From: Punica granatum
Lineage: Eukaryota; Streptophyta; Magnoliopsida; Myrtales; Lythraceae
Direction: 5' to 3'
Assembly (NCBI RefSeq): GCF_007655135.1
Contig: NC_045130.1
Span: forward strand, 11,842,001-11,906,000
DNA: 64,000 nt
Numbering within the stretch: position 1 is the first letter of the stretch; each line of letters opens with the position of its first letter. A model generated the notes under the pieces. It was not told the DNA's origin and searched no databases. It worked only from the letters and a program-made list of their open reading frames with translations. Below are positions 60,200 to 64,000 of this stretch, piece after piece. Both the position numbers and the translations under genes were made by a program.

Positions 60200-60823
60200 T
60201 CAAACATTACTATTGCCGTACGTAGCATTCGGTCCATTCTCCGGTCCACAGCTCATGGAAGAATCAATCCTTTCGGATCGGGTGTTCTTAGCCACGAGAT
60301 TGGACCATACGGCAATGAATTTCTCACGCAGCATCTTACATGCTGAAGAAATTGCTTTTTCGATGGTCTTAGGGATTTGTGGGTGATTCATATATAAAAC
60401 CGACATTATCAGAGCAGATGTGCTGATTATAGCGACCCATCTCAAGGAGGAGTCGAAGAACAATGTCGAAATTATCAACCCGAAAAACAGATATCCCAAA
60501 ATGGGGACAAGGTACTTTGTCACTAGGCGCACGTGCACTGCGTCCGGATTCCCTTGTATCGTCCTCATCCATAAGTCCGCACAGAACAATATGATGAAAA
60601 TCAGAACCGAGATGATGAGCGTTGTTTTATCCATTGTGAGCAAATGCTTTGCCCCGAATAGGGTAGTCATCATTTGGAGTGGTGTGATGAAAATTCCTTC
60701 GAACTTCTTGCAAAACTCATAGCCGCGGTTGGTCGGGCTAAAAGTTATAAAAGAAGAAAACAATTAATTGATATTATATTAATTAATAACAGTAATTAAA
60801 CCAAAATTCCATAAGATTTTTCT

Positions 60824-60858
<35 letters not shown>

Positions 60859-60934
60859 TATATATCTATTATTGTTGAGGATATACTGACCTAATTTGAC
60901 CAGTTGTGAAACTATCCGAATTTGCTCCCGACAT
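60200..60934 (-). CDS. Membrane protein of the copy-1 family, copy 4 (divergent, intact)
   Basis: Exons 60934-60891 and 60737-60200 join in phase across an intron bounded by GTCAGT and TTTTAG; 193 residues starting MSGANSDSFTTGQ. The same features as copy 1 follow: PLQMMTTLFGAKHLL, a hydrophobic segment (LIISVLIFIILFCADLW), then QGNPD and LVPILGYLFFGLII, two more hydrophobic stretches and a hydrophilic tail with Ser and Cys. Overall identity to copy 1 is low, so it separated well before the others did. No GRF fragment was seen next to it. Its retention of an open frame and splice sites suggests function. The family is not recognised. Confidence 0.75.
60828..60856. repeat. (TA)n microsatellite in the intron of copy 4
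   Basis: An uninterrupted TA run within the intron of the minus-strand gene. Confidence 0.85.
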
Positions 60935-61491
60935 GCCCGCTTCCTTCTCTCAAGACGAATGAAAAGAGTTAGCTAATGAAGCTTTGGAGTTTGGGTTCTA
61001 TTTGATCCAGTACGACTTGTAATTTATAAATGGGGGTGGGGGTGGGGTGGAAGGTGGGTCTCATCTTCGTGGACCCGACCAATTTCCTCCTCTTTTGTGT
61101 TAATATAACGCTCACGTGTTGACGTATTATACTCGAAGGGACCCAACGTTTTCTTTGAGGAGAGGTCAAACTCTATTAAACACCTTTTCTCTTATTATTT
61201 TCTCAATTTCTTTTCGCATTTCAAACTTTACTATAAACTTCTTTTATTATAACATTTAATTTAAGCCCTTATGTCACCCTTTTTTTTTTTTTTTGGTTAG
61301 CTAACCGGGGCCTAAGCCCAAGCCCAAGCCCTTATGTTACTTTGTCTTATTTGCAGCTATATCTTCTTTCGGAGTAATTTCCGGTTTCCACTCATATGGT
61401 ATTTTAAATGACGCAATACTCATTCTTGACAAAAAAAAAATAAAAAAAAATAATAATAATAACACTCCACTCAACCAACTAAGTTACCTAA
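60935..61491. other. 5' flank of membrane-protein copy 4
   Basis: Probable promoter of copy 4, including a GGGGGTGGGGTGG-type run at about 61027-61050. No other supported feature. Confidence 0.4.
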
Positions 61492-61500
61492 TAGAAAAAT

Positions 61501-62111
61501 GGGAAAAGTCAAATTTATTCTAACTTTAACTCTTTTTCTATCTTAGTCCTAAATCTTTTCTTTAACTGGATTTCGTCCTCAATCTTTTTTGCGCGGTATG
61601 AGTTCAGTCCTTCCGTCCAAAATTCCATCAATTTTCCCTGATATGATATTCGTCAAATGAGAGTGCGCCACGTGCGCGAAAGATCACTACTACTATAAAC
61701 CGATTATTATAAAGTAAATCCGATTCTTTTTTTAATCAGTTTCGTAAACCGGACTATGATATTTCTGGTTCTTTTAGGATTTTAGCCATCGCTTCTCTTT
61801 CATTGTCTCACGCACCGACAGATGGCTAGAATCCTAAAAGAACAAAAAATATCTTAGTCCGATTTACGAGTCTGATTAAAAAAGGAATCGAATTTGCTCT
61901 ATAATAACTGATTAAGAGTAGCAGTGATCTGTCGCGCGCGTGACGCACTCTCATTGGACGAATATACATGTCAGGGAAAATGAATAAAATTTTGGACGGA
62001 AGGACTAAACTCATACCGTGCGGAAAAGATTGAAGACGAAATACAACCAAAGAAAAGGTTTAGGACTAAGAAAAAGAGCTAAAGGTTGAGGACCAAATTT
62101 GACATTTTCCC
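61501..62111. mobile_element. Foldback Mutator-type element 1, 611 bp
   Basis: Perfect 9-bp duplications TAGAAAAAT flank it (61492-61500 and 62112-62120). It starts GGGAAAAGTCAAATTT and ends AAATTTGACATTTTCCC. The arms are inverted copies of about 290 bp each, meeting near 61805 (TTTTAGGATTTTAGCCATC against GATGGCTAGAATCCTAAAA). It has no coding capacity. The 9-bp duplication fits Mutator-like transposition. Confidence 0.88.
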
Positions 62112-62120
62112 TAGAAAAAT

Positions 62121-62650
62121 TAATGAAGAGCTTTCCATATTAAGCTAAAACCCCATGCTTAACAAAAAAAAAAATTTGACACGCTACTGCACTAGCCATG
62201 TTAACCTACAAAGTAAACGTAATCTTTCTCGGTCACCGAAAACTATTTAGGTCTTTGGTTATCTAAGGTGATAGTATAACTGTCAGTGAGTTGAGGCACT
62301 TATCCTTAACATCTATTTTTCAAACTGGGACCTTTATAATCTGTCTTGGGGATGGGTGATTCCTGAGCAGTCACACTATAGTACCTGCAGTTATTAGCTG
62401 CCAGAGAGGACACCCAAAATTTCTTTGTGTTGATGGGTCCACCAGAGTGGAATCATATGTTTCTTATATAAAATTGCAAAATAATTATTTCATATCTTCA
62501 AGAGACCCCAATTCTTTTAGTACAAATTAAAAGTACTAAATACAATATGTTTTGATGCGAACATTTTATGCAGCATGTTGAGATCGTATTATCTTCACAA
62601 GAATGGAATTAACATTGTGGGCTTTATATGAACAAACTTAAATGATTTAG
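62121..62650. other. Intergenic sequence, no supported gene
   Basis: Spacer between the two foldback elements. Nothing recognisable. Confidence 0.5.
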
Positions 62651-62659
62651 TTTATTTAA

Positions 62660-63364
62660 GGGAAAAAGTACAAAAACTTTAATTATGGTTTGAGCTTAAG
62701 ACAAATTGCACCTTATGGTTTTTTAAGGATAAATAACACCTTGTGGTTCATTTCGTGAGATATAATAGACCTCACCATTAATTTTTCATTACTTTTGGAC
62801 CTCAAACTTTTATTATTATTATTACCCTCAAACTTTTAACTTTTTTGCGATTAAGTCCAAAAATTCTGAGGAAAAAAGGGGGGAAGGGCTTGGACCACCG
62901 GTTGGCGACCTGACCCCACCACCGAGGTTACCGACACCCATAGAGGATGCCGAAAATCTCGAGGGTGGGGTCGGGGTCATCGTTGATGACCCTAACCCCC
63001 GAATCGACCGGAATCTCGAGATTGATTCAGGGGCAGGGGCCGCCAATTTGGGGTCCCGACCCCACATCCATGGTCACTGGCATCCTTTGTGGGTGCATGT
63101 AACCTCAATGATGGGGTCGAGGTCGCCGACTAATGGCCCTAGCCCCTTTCCCTTTTTTCCCACGAATTTTAGGACCAAATTGAGAAAAACTGAAAGTTTG
63201 AGGTAATAATGGCAAAAGAAAAGTTTGATGACAAAAAATGATGAAAAAATTAACGATAATGTCCATTATGTCTCGCGAAATGAATCACAAGCTGTTGTTT
63301 GTCCCAAAAAAAATCATTGGGTTCAATTGGTCTCAAGCTCAAATCACAACGGGTTACTTTTCCC
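62660..63364. mobile_element. Foldback Mutator-type element 2, 705 bp
   Basis: Perfect 9-bp duplications TTTATTTAA flank it (62651-62659 and 63365-63373). It begins GGGAAAAAGTACAAAAAC and ends GGGTTACTTTTCCC, and the arms pair well inward (GGTTTGAGCTTAAGACAAAT against ATTTGAGCTTGAGACCAATT). The middle, about 62880-63150, is a GC-rich patch (GGTCGGGGTC, GACCCCACC). It shares the terminal GGGAAAA with element 1 and so probably belongs to the same family. Confidence 0.88.
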
Positions 63365-63373
63365 TTTATTTAA

Positions 63374-64000
63374 AGATACAAGAATGCAAGATATACAATA
63401 CCGATATGACTATTGTAAATTTTTTCTTTCGGTTGGAGACTATTGTAAAATTTTTACTTTATATCTTATATAATATTCCAAAACTCTTGAAGGTCTTTTG
63501 TTTTTATTATTATCCTCTCTGTTTTTTTTTTCAAAAAGGATATGCTCTATGAAAATGTATACAAATATTTTGACTAAGGATACATGAGAGAATACTTCAT
63601 TGTAATTATGTAATAATATCAATATAGCTTATGATATGAATAGATCAAAATCATACAACAATTATTGATGAAGACTTAAATTTTTGGACTAAACCAATTA
63701 ACTTTTATCATAATATTTGTTCAAATATCTAATTAATATCATATTAGAAAAGGCAATAACGTTAGAGAAGAAAATATTATATGGGCGAGAGTGAATTGAT
63801 CACCAAAAGCAAAGGATGCAATTAAAGAGCCAACCTAGAATAATGTAATTAAAACAACTAAATTAAGTTGGAGAATTCAACACGTATGATTTTGAAATGC
63901 AATGTATTGATGCGTGCATCATCTTAATTTATTTTAAACTTATTCACTGATTACATTTGATTGGTTCAGTACTTCAATTATGTCATTTGCAAATATAAAT
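63374..64000. other. AT-rich intergenic sequence at the right end
   Basis: No gene or bounded element is visible; the short frames are AT-rich. Confidence 0.5.

Overview
This is nuclear DNA of a flowering plant, a eudicot. Introns are AT-rich and many short, the intergenic space is full of small inverted-repeat transposons, and the recognisable genes are plant-type: a cyclophilin CYP18-1, a fasciclin-like arabinogalactan protein, and a growth-regulating factor with two WRC domains and a miR396 site. The order Myrtales is a guess from general appearance only. There is no operon logic; each gene stands alone.

Layout. (1) 1480-8028, minus: a 13-exon gene for a 984-residue FHA plus coiled-coil protein with an acidic, repeat-bearing last exon. 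(2) 10224-11818 and 16624-18722, minus: a tandem pair of CYP18-1 cyclophilin genes. The second is intact (160 residues) and seems to use two GC-AG introns; the first is a pseudogene with three separate lesions, and its 3' flank carries a ~1.4 kb insertion. (3) 18.9-32 kb: gene-poor, with MITEs, a long-TIR element and a 1.28 kb foldback element. (4) 32068-33336, minus: an intact single-exon FLA8/FLA10-type protein. (5) 33.3-41.6 kb: LTR-retrotransposon remnants, a 76-bp tandem repeat and a Mutator-type MITE with a perfect 9-bp target duplication.

(6) 41.6-61 kb is the most interesting part. A GRF9-like gene (plus) faces, tail to tail, a two-exon gene for a small membrane protein that I do not recognise (minus). 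This convergent pair recurs twice downstream (48.5-50.5 kb and 57.0-58.2 kb). In both later copies the GRF part is reduced to a pseudogene fragment, while the membrane-protein part is kept to different degrees: copy 2 has an open frame with a new 5' end, copy 3 is frameshifted. A fourth, more divergent and intact membrane-protein gene lies at 60.2-60.9 kb. Between the copies lie a hAT-type MITE, possible exons of an unrecognised gene and an internally deleted Copia element.

(7) 61.5-63.4 kb holds two foldback elements with the same terminal GGGAAAA and perfect 9-bp target duplications. The rest of the right end is AT-rich sequence without visible genes.

Exon borders were placed by hand from splice signals and reading phase. 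No transcript evidence or database search was available.
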